This document shows positions 17,792 to 28,213 of a DNA stretch of 64,000 nucleotides, in pieces; the first letter of the stretch is position 1, and each line of letters starts with the position of its first letter. The notes beneath the pieces were generated by a model. The model saw only the letters and a list, made by a program, of their open reading frames with translations, was not told the DNA's origin and ran no database searches. The stretch lies in assembly GCA_000314955.1 (NCBI GenBank), contig BAEM01000034.1, positions 62,001 through 126,000 on the forward strand, in the 5' to 3' direction. The stretch is from Paraglaciecola chathamensis S18K6 (GTDB lineage Bacteria > Pseudomonadota > Gammaproteobacteria > Enterobacterales > Alteromonadaceae). Position numbers and translations under genes: made by a program.

Positions 17792-18031
17792 GTATTTGAC
17801 CTGAATAATAAGTAGAGGTGAATGTTACCAAAGCCAAAGGTAAATGCCACCTGCATTCATCAGCAAAGCCTATATGGGCGGTTTACGTGGTGCAGTTTAC
17901 ATGCGCTAATGTTTAATACTGCGGTCTTGGCGAGTTCCAGCATAACCCAGTGTGAAATTTACTTTGGCTATCTCGCTTTAGACGCTTACCATAGTCAAAC
18001 ATCCAAGCTGTTAACTAACCGAACTGTCACC

Positions 18032-18754
18032 ATGCTCAAGCAACACCCTATTAGCCTGCAGCCACTAGGCGTAATTCGCACTCCATATCAGCAAAAGTTT
18101 GCAATTCCTAGGCAACCTAACTTAGTTGATGCCGCCTATGGAGAAGTCGTTTTTAGTGATACGTTCAACGATCCAAACATGCTGCGCGGAATAGAACAGT
18201 TCAGCCATTTATGGTTGTTATTTCAGTTTCATAAAACGGCAGAACAAGGTTGGTCTCCTATGGTGCGGCCTCCGCGCCTCGGTGGAAACAAAAAACAAGG
18301 TGTGTTGGCCACACGTAGCACCTTTAGGCCAAATAGTATTGGTATGTCGGTCGTTCAGTATCACAAAGTGGAGCACAAAAACGGCCAGTTAAGCCTGCAC
18401 GTCAAAGGCGTAGACTTACTTGATGGCACACCAATAATCGATATAAAACCCTACGTGCCTTGGGCTGATAACATTCCCCAGGCAACGGGTGGGTTTGCTG
18501 CCCAGCCACCACCAACGATGGCGGTGTACTTTGAAAGCCAATGTGCAGAGCAATTAGCCTACTGGCAAAGCAGATACCCTATGCTGAGCAAACTTATCGA
18601 ACAAGTGTTGGCGCAAGACCCGCGCCCAGCATACAAGGCCAAACAAGAAAGCGATGCTCAGTACGGTATGAGCCTATATGATCTGAACATTCGCTGGCGA
18701 GTCAGCGGACAAGCCAATTATGTAACGAGTATCGTTCAGCATGCGCCTGATTAA
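18032..18754 (+). CDS. trmO: tRNA (N6-threonylcarbamoyladenosine(37)-N6)-methyltransferase TrmO
   Basis: This 240-aa SAM-dependent enzyme methylates t6A37 in threonine tRNA (UPF0066/YaeB/TsaA family). Family motifs are visible: PLGVIRTPYQQKFAIPRQP near the N terminus, RPPRLGGNKKQGVLATRS and FRPNSIGMS in the core, and DIKPYVPWAD. I place the start at ATG 18032, which gives the family's usual length (E. coli 235 aa). The frame stays open upstream to 17822, but those 70 residues look unlike the family and would lie in the serB-trmO intergenic region. No strong Shine-Dalgarno is visible. proS follows 121 bp downstream on the same strand, as in E. coli, where the two are also close. Confidence 0.92.
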   Translation: MLKQHPISLQPLGVIRTPYQQKFAIPRQPNLVDAAYGEVVFSDTFNDPNMLRGIEQFSHLWLLFQFHKTAEQGWSPMVRPPRLGGNKKQGVLATRSTFRPNSIGMSVVQYHKVEHKNGQLSLHVKGVDLLDGTPIIDIKPYVPWADNIPQATGGFAAQPPPTMAVYFESQCAEQLAYWQSRYPMLSKLIEQVLAQDPRPAYKAKQESDAQYGMSLYDLNIRWRVSGQANYVTSIVQHAPD

Positions 18755-18875
18755 GAAGAGCTATAAACAGATAAAGTTTAGCAAGATTTAACGTTAAGGG
18801 ACTTTAGCCTAGCCAGAGTGGCTGGTAGAATAGCCGCCGATTTCTAACCTATACCTAATTGAGAAGCTCACGCCA

Positions 18876-20591
18876 ATGCGCACAAGCCAATATTTATTAT
18901 CGACCCAAAAAGAAACACCTGCTGATGCAGAAGTCATCAGCCACCAGCTTATGCTACGCGCAGGCTTGGTTCGCAAACTAGCATCAGGACTTTACACTTG
19001 GTTACCCACTGGCTTGCGTGTACTAAACAAAGTCGCGCAGATCGTGCGCGAAGAAATGGATCGAGCTGGCTCATTAGAAATACTCATGCCTGTAGTGCAA
19101 CCTGCTGATTTATGGCAAGAGTCTGGTCGTTGGGACGAATACGGCCCAGAGCTTTTACGCGTAAAAGACCGTCACTTTCGAGATTTTGTTTTAGGCCCAA
19201 CTCATGAAGAAGTTGTGACCGCCTTGGTCAAAAACGAAGTGAGTAGCTATAAGCAATTACCGCTAAACGTATATCAGATTCAAACCAAATTCCGCGACGA
19301 AGTACGTCCGCGTTTTGGTGTTATGCGTGGCCGTGAATTCACCATGAAAGATGCCTACTCGTTTCACTTAAGTGACGAATGTTTAAATAAAACTTATGAC
19401 GAAATGTTTGCCGCATACTGCCGCGTGTTCGAGCGTATCAATTTAGAATTCCGTCCGGTTATTGCTGACAACGGCTCTATCGGCGGAAACGCTTCCCATG
19501 AATTCCACGTACTTGCTGAGTCAGGTGAAGACGATATCGCTTTTAGTAACGCTTCAGATTACGCTGCTAACATTGAAAAAGCCGAAGCAGCAGCGCCGCA
19601 ATTTGACCGCCCAGCCCCAAGCGCTGAGCTAACCAAAGTTGCCACGCCAAATGCCAAAACCATTGAGCAAGTTAGTGCACTATTAAGCGTTCCTGCACAG
19701 CAATCAGTGAAAACACTTATCGTACTGGGTGATGCAGATGATAAAGGTCAACAAGGACTGGTTGCCCTAGTACTGCGCGGCGATCATCAGTTAAACGAGC
19801 TTAAAGCAGAAAAATTAGATGGCGTTTTTGCTCCGCTTACTATGGCCAGCGAAGCACAAATTGAAGAAGCTATTGGTTGTGGAATTGGCTCAATCGGCCC
19901 TGTTGGTTTAAACATTCCTGTGATTGCAGATCACAGTGCAGCGGTGCTAGCTGATTTTGTATGTGGTGCAAATGAAAATGACGTTCACTACAGCGGTGCC
20001 AACTGGGAGCGTGACGCAAAAGAATATCAACAAGCAGACATACGTAACGTGCAAGCGGGTGATCCATCTCCTGATGGCAAGGGTACGCTTGAAATAAAAC
20101 GTGGTATTGAAGTCGGCCATATATTCCAGCTTGGAAGCAAGTATTCAGAAGCGTTGAACTGTGGTGTGCTAGATGAAAACGGCAAACACCAAGTGCTTAA
20201 CATGGGTTGTTATGGCATTGGGGTTTCACGTATCGTGGCCGCTGCCATTGAACAAAATCACGATAAATACGGGATTATTTGGCCTGATGCAATTGCCCCA
20301 TTCAAAGTCGCTATCGTGCCTATGAACATGCACAAATCTCACCGTATTCAACAGGTTGCTGAACAGATGTACGCCCAGTTGAAAGCCGCGGGAATCGAAG
20401 TGTTATTTGATGATCGTAAAGAGCGCCCAGGCGTTATGTTCAATGACATGGAGTTAGTCGGCATACCTCACACGATAGTGATTGGTGAGCGTAACCTTGA
20501 TGAACAAAAAGTAGAATATAAGAACCGCCGCAACGGTGAAAAGCAACTGATTGATATTCCTCAGATTGCAGATTTCATCGCCACCTTATAA
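18876..20591 (+). CDS. proS: Prolyl-tRNA synthetase
   Basis: This 571-aa class II aminoacyl-tRNA synthetase charges tRNA-Pro. It has class II motif 1 (around residue 45), motif 2 ([20 protein letters not shown]) and motif 3 ([17 protein letters not shown]). An editing (INS) domain at about residues 225-405 removes mischarged alanine. The C-terminal anticodon-binding domain begins near 470. Length equals E. coli ProS (572 aa). A strong terminator follows. No anomaly was seen. Confidence 0.97.
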   Translation: MRTSQYLLSTQKETPADAEVISHQLMLRAGLVRKLASGLYTWLPTGLRVLNKVAQIVREEMDRAGSLEILMPVVQPADLWQESGRWDEYGPELLRVKDRHFRDFVLGPTHEEVVTALVKNEVSSYKQLPLNVYQIQTKFRDEVRPRFGVMRGREFTMKDAYSFHLSDECLNKTYDEMFAAYCRVFERINLEFRPVIADNGSIGGNASHEFHVLAESGEDDIAFSNASDYAANIEKAEAAAPQFDRPAPSAELTKVATPNAKTIEQVSALLSVPAQQSVKTLIVLGDADDKGQQGLVALVLRGDHQLNELKAEKLDGVFAPLTMASEAQIEEAIGCGIGSIGPVGLNIPVIADHSAAVLADFVCGANENDVHYSGANWERDAKEYQQADIRNVQAGDPSPDGKGTLEIKRGIEVGHIFQLGSKYSEALNCGVLDENGKHQVLNMGCYGIGVSRIVAAAIEQNHDKYGIIWPDAIAPFKVAIVPMNMHKSHRIQQVAEQMYAQLKAAGIEVLFDDRKERPGVMFNDMELVGIPHTIVIGERNLDEQKVEYKNRRNGEKQLIDIPQIADFIATL

Positions 20592-20646
20592 AGCGACTTT
20601 CAGTAAGTCTAGCTAAACTGACCAACACCCTCGGCCAGTTGATAAT

Positions 20647-20672
20647 AAAAGCGCATGGATTGCGCTTTTTTC
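20647..20672 (+). terminator. Intrinsic terminator of proS
   Basis: AAAAGCGCA (20647-20655) and TGCGCTTTTTT (20661-20671) form a stem with a 5-nt loop and a T-run, 56 nt after the proS stop. Confidence 0.88.
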
Positions 20673-20804
20673 TTGCCCGCAATATACCCGTGTATAAGAT
20701 TAAGGCTTATTGAACGCGCGCATTAGTGCTAATCTTGGTAGATGCGAAAAGCGTGCTATTAACTGTGCCACTCAATCACTTTGTACAGCCCTAGCGCCTA
20801 ATAA

Positions 20805-21656
20805 ATGAGTATATTAATGGAATTGACCTTTTATGGTGTACGAGGCTCTGTGCCCACGCCTGGCGCTGAGTATGTGAAGTACGGCGGCAATACTGCATGT
20901 GTCCACATTGAATTAAACGACGGTACCGACATCATTATCGACGCAGGTACAGGCATACGGGCGTTAGGTCAAAAACTCGTTAAGAAAGATGGAGATATTC
21001 ACCTTCTTTTGAGTCACAACCATTGGGATCATATTCAAGGCTTTCCTTTTTTTGCACCTATTTTTCAGCCAAAACGTAACATTCACATTACCCCAGGACA
21101 AACTACCCTAGGGGAGCACGACAATATTTTAAAGCAAATGAGTGGTAGCTACTTTCCTGTACAATTTGATACCTTGCAATCCTCTATTTTGCTAGATGTA
21201 AAAGCCGAAAACATTCAGCAATGGCACATTGGCGAAGCAAAAATTACGCGTCAAAAAATCAATCACCCGGGTGGTGGCAGCGCCTATAGTATTATCGCTG
21301 ATGGTAAGAAAGTCGTGTACATTACGGATAATGAACTTTACCCACCGTACAAGAAAAGCACTGACTTTTTAGACTGGGTTGAGTTTGCCCGAGACGCCGA
21401 CTTGGTGGTGCATGATGCCCAGTATATGTTAGCGGACATGCCCGGCAAAGCTGGCTGGGGTCATTCGGTAGCAGAGGAAGCAGTAAAACTGACGATGGCA
21501 TGTCGAGCAAAACGCTTGGCCTTATATAGCCATGATCACTCGCGAACTGACGATAACGTTGCCGCGGTAGAAGCTCACTGCCAAGAGTTAGTTGCCATAG
21601 CAGAGGCAGATCTTGAATTATTTGCTGCCGCTGAAGGGATGTGCATCACTTTATAG
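20805..21656 (+). CDS. Metallo-beta-lactamase-fold hydrolase
   Basis: This 283-aa protein has the MBL-fold zinc motif HNHWDH (H71, H73, D75, H76), a later HPGG histidine, an Asp in VVHDAQY and a C-terminal YSHDHSRTDD. The arrangement GVRGSVPTPG near the N terminus is typical of the subgroup related to class II cyclic-nucleotide phosphodiesterases and PhnP/RNase Z-like enzymes. The substrate is unknown; a phosphodiester is likely. ATG 20805 or ATG 20817 could start translation, and neither has a clear ribosome-binding site. It is followed after 20 bp by the patatin gene, probably as an operon. Confidence 0.85.
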   Translation: MSILMELTFYGVRGSVPTPGAEYVKYGGNTACVHIELNDGTDIIIDAGTGIRALGQKLVKKDGDIHLLLSHNHWDHIQGFPFFAPIFQPKRNIHITPGQTTLGEHDNILKQMSGSYFPVQFDTLQSSILLDVKAENIQQWHIGEAKITRQKINHPGGGSAYSIIADGKKVVYITDNELYPPYKKSTDFLDWVEFARDADLVVHDAQYMLADMPGKAGWGHSVAEEAVKLTMACRAKRLALYSHDHSRTDDNVAAVEAHCQELVAIAEADLELFAAAEGMCITL

Positions 21657-21676
21657 AAGAATGAGTAGGACCCAAA

Positions 21677-22813
21677 TTGACCATACATAAACGTCATCAT
21701 TATGCGTTGCTTTTATCAGGTGGTGGTGCGCGCGCTGCTTATCAATTAGGCGTACTTAAATCCATTAGTACTTACCTACCTCGCAACCAAGGTATTCCGT
21801 TTCCTATTGTTTGTGGTAGTTCAGCCGGTGCGATAAATGCCACTGGGCTTGCGTGCTATGCCTCATGTTATCACTTAGGCATACGCAAATTAGAGCATGT
21901 GTGGAAGAACTTCACCACGCGTCAAGTCTATGGCAGCGGTATTCGTGATGTGTATTCCCATTTAGCGCAAAGTTATTTTCGTAGCTTTCAGTCAACCCTT
22001 AATCAAAAACAAGCCAGCAGCTTATTAAATAACGCCCCCCTTCGAAAACTCATTCGTAATCGCTTAGATTTCAAACGTATCGATAACAATGTTGCCAGGG
22101 GCTACTTACGAGCGATTAGCATAAGTGCATCGAGCTATAGCACGCACGACTCAATTAGTTACTTTCAAGGTCATCACGACATTGCGCCTTGGCACAGGCA
22201 GCAGCGCCGTGGAATAAAAACCGCGTTGCACAGTGAACATTTGATGGCGTCATCTGCTATCCCTTTAGTCTTTCCACCGGTCAAATTAGACGGCGAATTT
22301 TTGGGTGATGGCTCCGTACATCAATTATCTCCTTTAAGCCCCGCCATTCATCTGGGCGCTGAAAAAATTATGGTCATTGGTGTTGAGCAACCCGAAAAAG
22401 CCCCTAGGTTCACTCAAGTTGCTCACTACCCAAGCAGTTTAGAAATTGCCGGCCATTTGTTAGACACCATTTTCGCCGACACTTTGCGCTCTGATTTAGA
22501 ACGTATGCAGCGCATTAATCAAACGCTTGAACAATTAACGCCGCAACAGCGCCTACAGAGCCCTTTAAAAACCATAGAGTGTTTAGTCATCAACCCAAGT
22601 ATCTCGTTTAATGACATGGCTGCACGACACTTTCATCAAATGCCGTCGGGGATTAAATCACTTTTGCGATTAATGGGCTTGCACAACAAAGCTGACTCGT
22701 CGTTACTCAGTTATTTAATTTTTGAACAAGAGTACTGTAAGGAGCTAATTGCCCTTGGGATGAAAGATGGGCTCGCCAGAGCAGAAGAGATCCGCACTTT
22801 TCTTGGTATATGA
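21677..22813 (+). CDS. Patatin-like phospholipase
   Basis: This 378-aa protein has the patatin Ser-Asp dyad: the oxyanion loop SGGGARAAYQLG, the nucleophile in GSSAG (Ser49) and Asp in GDGSVHQ. DUF3336-type extensions are absent. Patatins are lipid acyl hydrolases (phospholipase A-like). No signal peptide is seen, so it is probably cytoplasmic or membrane-associated. The start is TTG 21677, preceded by AGTAGGA with 6-nt spacing; the nearby ATG at 21661 is out of frame. It probably forms an operon with the MBL-fold gene 20 bp upstream. The lipid substrate is unknown. Confidence 0.88.
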   Translation: MTIHKRHHYALLLSGGGARAAYQLGVLKSISTYLPRNQGIPFPIVCGSSAGAINATGLACYASCYHLGIRKLEHVWKNFTTRQVYGSGIRDVYSHLAQSYFRSFQSTLNQKQASSLLNNAPLRKLIRNRLDFKRIDNNVARGYLRAISISASSYSTHDSISYFQGHHDIAPWHRQQRRGIKTALHSEHLMASSAIPLVFPPVKLDGEFLGDGSVHQLSPLSPAIHLGAEKIMVIGVEQPEKAPRFTQVAHYPSSLEIAGHLLDTIFADTLRSDLERMQRINQTLEQLTPQQRLQSPLKTIECLVINPSISFNDMAARHFHQMPSGIKSLLRLMGLHNKADSSLLSYLIFEQEYCKELIALGMKDGLARAEEIRTFLGI

Positions 22814-22867
22814 GGGCTCCCTTATTAATATAAAAACAGACCGTGAGACAGGAAACCGTGAACAGTG

Positions 22868-23611
22868 TTACAAAATCACTACTTCCTTGCCGCAATCATA
22901 TTGAGTTTGTTGAATTAAACTGCGATCACTGTTTAACCAGCCCTGTTTGCGCATAGTACGTAAATTTTCTGCAAGTTTAGGGGCGAGTGCATGATGTTTA
23001 CGATGAATGAAATGATAGCCATAGCGTACAAGCGATGCTTCTAATTTAAAAAAATAGGTGTCTTGGCTTGCTTGGCAAATAATTTGTTTACCTTCAAGCG
23101 TGGTGGCTAAAATTGACTGCACCAAACCTTTATCAAGTAATTTAACCAACGCTTTGGCAGACGACACATACTCACAACTCAGGGCAAATTGTGTGCATAT
23201 ATCTTTTGCTCGCTCAAACCCTACTAGCATCGCGATTTTTTGTTTTTTTGAAAGATCGCATTGGGCTAATTGAACACAGAAAAAACCTGTATTCCCTACC
23301 CCTATTGGTTCTTCAACCCGAATAAGATTTGCATAGCGTTGGCCCACAGAGGCAAAACGATAGGCCTCTGCATCGATCTCCCCTGTGTTAACCATCGCTA
23401 AACCGCGCTTTGATGGAAGGTAAACCAAGGTAGGATCGATATCGAGATTTTCATACAAACGTTTAAACAAACGCAGCGTACTTTTTTGCGGCACGGGGCC
23501 TGCTGCTTCAGTCACATTAATCGTGAACAAATCATGATTTGTATTTGAATTTGACTGCACTTGAAGAGAAAAAAGTAGCGTCATTAAAAGTACAACGTAC
23601 GTCAGTAACAT
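22868..23611 (-). CDS. Periplasmic substrate-binding protein-like (SBP_bac_3 type)
   Basis: This 247-aa protein has an N-terminal signal peptide (hydrophobic LLTYVVLLMTLLFSLQV). The rest follows the amino-acid-binding periplasmic protein fold, with the usual pattern LFKRLYENLDID, then GEIDAEAYR, then a C-terminal hinge. Such stand-alone proteins in Alteromonadales often belong to no ABC transporter; no permease or ATPase gene is nearby. The amino-acid ligand signature is not clearly conserved, so ligand and role are unknown. It is convergent with the patatin gene; no strong terminator is seen between them. Confidence 0.65.
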   Translation of the reverse strand: MLLTYVVLLMTLLFSLQVQSNSNTNHDLFTINVTEAAGPVPQKSTLRLFKRLYENLDIDPTLVYLPSKRGLAMVNTGEIDAEAYRFASVGQRYANLIRVEEPIGVGNTGFFCVQLAQCDLSKKQKIAMLVGFERAKDICTQFALSCEYVSSAKALVKLLDKGLVQSILATTLEGKQIICQASQDTYFFKLEASLVRYGYHFIHRKHHALAPKLAENLRTMRKQGWLNSDRSLIQQTQYDCGKEVVIL

Positions 23612-23724
23612 AGGCTTATTCTTATTTATAGTGTGTTTAATGTAGCACGCAAAAATAAAATCAGCAGTACTTTACACTTACACTTTAATCTAATGTAAGA
23701 ACAGCAAAAGCCCGCAAAAACAGG

Positions 23725-24198
23725 TTAATCCTTTTGGGCTTCACCCCTTAATTTTAGCTGTAACCCCTTTAAAAAGTTTCTCAAGAACTGATCCTGACAC
23801 TCTCGATAATGGCGATTTCCTGGCTTACGGAACAAAGCACTTAATTCGTGCTTGGAAAGACGAAAGTCACTTTTTTGCATAATATCTAGAATATCTTCTG
23901 CTTGCAGATTAAGCGCAATTTTGAGTTTCATTAAAATAATGTTGTTGGTTAACACTCGCTCTACTGGAGCAGGTGCGCCTTCTCGCTTGCCGCGTTTTAA
24001 GTTAATCAAACCATTTAAGAACAGGGCAAATTGTAAGTCGGTAATTCGAACAAACTCTGGCTCTTCTTCTTTACGCAACCAACTATGTAGTTGGGTTGTT
24101 GTCGCTGGGTATTCTGCCTGAGCAAATACGTCGAGCATTTGCTTATCATTAAAGTCAAAAATATAGCGAATACGACGCATCACATCGTTATTAATCAT
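23725..24198 (-). CDS. YehS family protein (DUF1456)
   Basis: This 157-aa protein matches the E. coli YehS/DUF1456 family: two repeats of a helical unit, the first starting NNDVMRRIRYIFDFND and the second NNIILMKLKIALNLQ. Length is that of the family (156 aa). The function is unknown; it is a small soluble all-helical protein. It lies 122 nt downstream of the carboxyltransferase gene on the same strand, so co-transcription is possible but unproven. Confidence 0.88.
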   Translation of the reverse strand: MINNDVMRRIRYIFDFNDKQMLDVFAQAEYPATTTQLHSWLRKEEEPEFVRITDLQFALFLNGLINLKRGKREGAPAPVERVLTNNIILMKLKIALNLQAEDILDIMQKSDFRLSKHELSALFRKPGNRHYRECQDQFLRNFLKGLQLKLRGEAQKD

Positions 24199-24320
24199 TT
24201 GTTATTCCTATTTGGGCACTGGCTCAAAGTCGTCTTTGAGCGTTGAATGGCGCTATCATACCCATGTTGCCAGTAAAGCACGATCAAAACCGCCTGTTGG
24301 CGTTAAAGAATAGGCAGCTT

Positions 24321-26126
24321 TTATGAAAATAACGTTTGTAGGATCGCCGTTCGAGTACTTGCAGGATCAATGACGGCATCAATTTCAAGTACACTCGCCA
24401 CTTCCGTGGCTTGACCGTTTGCGTATTGTTTTGCAACGAGCTTTTCAAATAACTGTTGACGCGCATGTGGATCCTCTTGCGCCGCAAGCTCTTTACTGAA
24501 CCCCAATTTAACCGCTCCTTCTAATCCCATACCGCCAAACTCACCGGTTGGCCATGACAACATATATTGCGGTTTCATCGTGCTGCCACCTAACAAGGCC
24601 TGTGCGCCAAGGCCGTAGCATTTACGTATCGCCACTGCAATTAAAGGGACAGTTAGCTTAGCACCAGAGGTGAATAACGCTGACAAGCGTCGTACTGCCC
24701 CTCGTTGCTCGTGCTCCGGCCCCACCATAAAACCTGGCGTATCGCATAAGCTTATCAGTGGGATTGAGAACGCATTGCATAGGCGCATAAACTCAGCGGC
24801 TTTTTCACCGGCTTCTACATCTATCGCGCCGCCTAATACCTTACAATCGCTGGCTAAAACCCCCACCGGCTTACCTTGCATGCGCATAAAGCCAGTAATA
24901 ATCGCGCCCCCAAACTGGCGCTGTAGTTCTGTAAAGCTGTCTTCATCGCCCAAGATCGCTATTGCTTTTCGTATGTCGTACACAAACCGGCGGTCATCTG
25001 GTAACACATCTCTTAGCGCAATCTGCTGAGCGTCTTTCTCAACCTGTTCTTGCGGCGAATATTCAATGGGGCCTTGAAAGTAACCTAAGCAGCGCTTTGC
25101 CAATTCTGAGGCATGAATTTCGTCATCGGCAACAATATCCACCACACCGTTCGATGCTTGTGTTTCAATGGGGCCAATGTCTTTTGCGCTCACTTTACCA
25201 AGACCGCCTCCTTCAATCATGGCGGGCCCTGCCATACCAATCCAAGACTTTTTTGTTGCTATTCGGATATCTGCCGCACCAAATAATGCCGCGTTACCGG
25301 CAAAACAATAACCGTTTGCTATCGCAATGCGTGGCACCACATCACTTAACGCTGCCCAACTGGAAAACGACGCACACTGCAGCCCCGAATTAACGATAGT
25401 GATATCAGTATCTCCTGGCCTGCCACCTCCGCCTTCGGTAAACATGATAACCGGTAGAGATTGCGCTTGGGCCACGGCCAGAATACGGTCCAACTTTTGG
25501 TGATGAAAGAACCCTTGCGTGCCAGCCAGTACGCTGTAATCATTGATCACTATGGCCGTTTTATAAGCTTGAGTTGATGCAGATGCGCCCTGTGGTCGGT
25601 TGATCTCACCTACACCTGTGATGATGCCATCGGCGGCGGTGGCCGTTTTAAGTTGTTGATAATCGCGGCGCTGCCTCTGAGCGGCAACGGCAAACTGCCC
25701 ATATTCCATAAATTGCTGAACATCGCATATTTGCGCTAGGTTTTGCCGCGCACTTCTAAAACCTTGAGCTTGGCGTTTCGCTAGTTGAGTGCTTCGCACC
25801 TCATCAAGAGTCGACGCTTTGCGCTTTTCAAACTCACTTAACGCTTTATCAGTACTGGACATCACTTGTGCTTCTGTTGCTTCTGCTACTGCCAGCTGGC
25901 TTTCATCCACAATCTCAAGTAGTTTTTGCTCAACCTCTACTTCATCATCGACCTTGACCCAAACACGTTTAACCCTGCCAGTATGGCTGGCAACAACCGG
26001 CAAATCCGTGCCCATGATATGTAAGGTTAAAACAGTTTGCCCTTTGGTGACACTTTGCCCTTGCAAAACAGAGATATCAGAAACAACAGCGATGGAACTA
26101 GCAGTGATAATGGACGAATGAGACAT
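24321..26126 (-). CDS. Carboxyltransferase with a lysine-less biotinyl-like domain
   Basis: This 601-aa protein has an N-terminal biotinyl/lipoyl-like barrel (residues 1-75), a charged linker (80-165) and a PccB/AccD-type carboxyltransferase domain (about 170-600). In the biotinyl domain the loop reads LHIMGTDLPVVAS. Aligned to the usual EAMKMEIPVEA, the lysine that carries biotin is replaced by Gly39, so it cannot be biotinylated there. The carboxyltransferase part has GGGGRPGDTD, GMAGPAMIEGGGLG in the N-half and CDTPGFMVGPEHEQRGAVRR in the C-half, both as in acyl-CoA carboxylase beta subunits. It may work with a separate biotin carboxylase/BCCP or use another carboxyl donor; no partner gene is adjacent. 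Substrate unknown. Confidence 0.78.
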   Translation of the reverse strand: MSHSSIITASSIAVVSDISVLQGQSVTKGQTVLTLHIMGTDLPVVASHTGRVKRVWVKVDDEVEVEQKLLEIVDESQLAVAEATEAQVMSSTDKALSEFEKRKASTLDEVRSTQLAKRQAQGFRSARQNLAQICDVQQFMEYGQFAVAAQRQRRDYQQLKTATAADGIITGVGEINRPQGASASTQAYKTAIVINDYSVLAGTQGFFHHQKLDRILAVAQAQSLPVIMFTEGGGGRPGDTDITIVNSGLQCASFSSWAALSDVVPRIAIANGYCFAGNAALFGAADIRIATKKSWIGMAGPAMIEGGGLGKVSAKDIGPIETQASNGVVDIVADDEIHASELAKRCLGYFQGPIEYSPQEQVEKDAQQIALRDVLPDDRRFVYDIRKAIAILGDEDSFTELQRQFGGAIITGFMRMQGKPVGVLASDCKVLGGAIDVEAGEKAAEFMRLCNAFSIPLISLCDTPGFMVGPEHEQRGAVRRLSALFTSGAKLTVPLIAVAIRKCYGLGAQALLGGSTMKPQYMLSWPTGEFGGMGLEGAVKLGFSKELAAQEDPHARQQLFEKLVAKQYANGQATEVASVLEIDAVIDPASTRTAILQTLFS

Positions 26127-26239
26127 AGTACTTCTTAAAGTTAATATAAACGTTAATATAAAAGTGAATAAAAATAGCCAGTTAACTTTGCGAAGTGCAA
26201 GTGAACTGAGAAATCCAGAGGTTTTCTTAGCTAAACGGA

Positions 26240-28213
26240 TTAATCGCCTTCCAGTAAAAACCGCTCAGCTCGCTCAACACGCCTGGGTTTTCCGCTGATC
26301 ACCAGTACATCACCTATACTTAGCACTGTGTCTGATGGAGGGCTTTCTAATTCAATATTGTCTCTACGCAGACCCTTAACCTTCACCCCCGAACGGGTAA
26401 TATTCAGCTCTGTTAGAGACTTACCTACCGCAAATGCGTTATTTGCAATAACCACGGCATGCATAAATTCCAATTTGTCTTGTTTTTCATAGCTTAATTC
26501 TGTGGTTTCACCGGGGAAGAAACCATGCATGTTGCCATAGTGCCCTTTGCGCTCTTTACGCACCCGTTTCAAAATGCGTGACATTGGAATACCTGACAAA
26601 TGCAACACCTGAGACACCAACATCAAGCTCCCCTCTAGAATTTCAGGTACCACCTGACTGGCACCTGCACTGTATAGTTCGCTCATACGGTAGTCTTTAC
26701 GAGTGCGCACAACGATAGGTAAATCTGGATACAAACTTGAGATAAGCTGAATAACTGCCATCGCTTTATTGTGCTCGTCAAAGGTAATAAGCACGAGCTT
26801 CGCTCTTTCTATCCCCACCGCTCTGAGGATATCTTTTTGCCGAACATCACCAAAATATACCGGCTGACCGGCACTTTGACTTTCGTGTACCCGCACTGGA
26901 TCGGCGTCAATCACTAAATACGGGATCGCCTCGCTTTTCAGTAGGCGGCTAACGGACTGACCGACCCGACCAAAGCCCATGATTATCACATGGTCATGCA
27001 TCTGCTCGTGTTGACTGGCAAGGGTTTCACTGGCCTCTAACGCCGGAGCTGGCGCATTGACAATTCGCTTGGCAAAATCAGAGCTTCGGGTCACTAGCCA
27101 AGGCGTCATCGCCATACTTAAGATACCAATACTGAGAATAAGCGAGCCAACTTGCGTAGAAAGAATGTTGTGATCCACTGCCAGAGCGGCGATCACAAAA
27201 CTAAACTCACCCATTTGGCACAACTTAAAACCTGCTGCCCATGCGTCCTCTTTTGGCACACCGAACAACCCGCCTGCTAAACGAATGATGATCACTTTAA
27301 TTAGCAGCATTCCGCCTAAGCCCAATAATGCCCAGTGCCACTGTGCTAATAAATCAGTGAGATTCAGCCGCATACCTATGGTAATAAAAAACAGCCCCAT
27401 CAAAATATCTCGAAACGGCCGAATGTCCGCTTCTAATTGGTATTTATATTGACTCTCACCCAGCATCATGCCGGCTAAAAATGCCCCTAGCGCCATAGAC
27501 AAACCGAACGAATAAGTCAGACCAGCAGCCATTAACGCGACCAAAATAGTGGTTAATACGAAAAGCTCATCAGTGCGCGTTTGGGCAACTTCGGTAAATA
27601 CCCTAGGGAGTATCCATTTACCGACAGACATCAGAATAAATACCACCACTACGCCTTTAACAATCGATAAGGAAATAGCCACACCGAGACTTTGCCCACC
27701 GTCAATGGCTAAAAGCGGTACCACGATTAATAAGGGAACTACGGCTAAATCTTGAAAAAGCAGAATACTCACTGCCATTTGCGCGCGGGACGTATTTAAA
27801 ATACCCATGTCATTGGTTTGTTTGATGACAATCGCGGTCGAGGAAAGCGCCACAATACTGCCAACGATAATCGCGGCTGGTAAACCAACTCCGAGCAGCA
27901 TGCTAATGCCCATAAACGCCACTGTGGTCAGTAACATCTGGCCTAAGCCTACGCCAAATACCATTTGTCGCATGGCAATCATCTTCGGCAGAGAAAACTC
28001 TAGCCCCAGAGAAAACAGAAGAAAAACCACCCCCAACTCAGCAAATGTTTGCATGTCTTCAGGGTGTTCAAATAACGCAAGTAAATCGGGACCGGCAAGA
28101 ATACCGCAATACAAGTAGGCCAAAATAGGCGGCAAGTTTATGCGCTTAAACAACCACACACTTGCCACGGCGACGGCCATTAATATTACTATATTTGAAA
28201 AAATCCCATGCAT
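26240..28213 (-). CDS. CPA2 family monovalent cation:proton antiporter (KefB-like)
   Basis: This 657-aa inner-membrane protein has about 12 transmembrane segments (1-385) of the Na+/H+ exchanger fold, typified by SLGLEFSLPKM and SSTAIVIKQ. An RCK/TrkA-N nucleotide-binding domain follows at about 400-520 (IMGFGRVGQSVSRLL), then a TrkA-C domain at about 570-650. KefB/KefC relatives export K+ or exchange Na+ for H+ and are gated by NAD(H) or glutathione adducts. The gene lacks an adjacent KefF/KefG partner, so glutathione gating is not supported. I prefer ATG 28213; GTG 28228 would add five residues. Confidence 0.85.
   Translation of the reverse strand: MHGIFSNIVILMAVAVASVWLFKRINLPPILAYLYCGILAGPDLLALFEHPEDMQTFAELGVVFLLFSLGLEFSLPKMIAMRQMVFGVGLGQMLLTTVAFMGISMLLGVGLPAAIIVGSIVALSSTAIVIKQTNDMGILNTSRAQMAVSILLFQDLAVVPLLIVVPLLAIDGGQSLGVAISLSIVKGVVVVFILMSVGKWILPRVFTEVAQTRTDELFVLTTILVALMAAGLTYSFGLSMALGAFLAGMMLGESQYKYQLEADIRPFRDILMGLFFITIGMRLNLTDLLAQWHWALLGLGGMLLIKVIIIRLAGGLFGVPKEDAWAAGFKLCQMGEFSFVIAALAVDHNILSTQVGSLILSIGILSMAMTPWLVTRSSDFAKRIVNAPAPALEASETLASQHEQMHDHVIIMGFGRVGQSVSRLLKSEAIPYLVIDADPVRVHESQSAGQPVYFGDVRQKDILRAVGIERAKLVLITFDEHNKAMAVIQLISSLYPDLPIVVRTRKDYRMSELYSAGASQVVPEILEGSLMLVSQVLHLSGIPMSRILKRVRKERKGHYGNMHGFFPGETTELSYEKQDKLEFMHAVVIANNAFAVGKSLTELNITRSGVKVKGLRRDNIELESPPSDTVLSIGDVLVISGKPRRVERAERFLLEGD

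Noticed and set aside
17822-18031. 70-residue N-terminal extension of TrmO
   Set aside because: The family starts close to ATG 18032, and the extension shows no domain.
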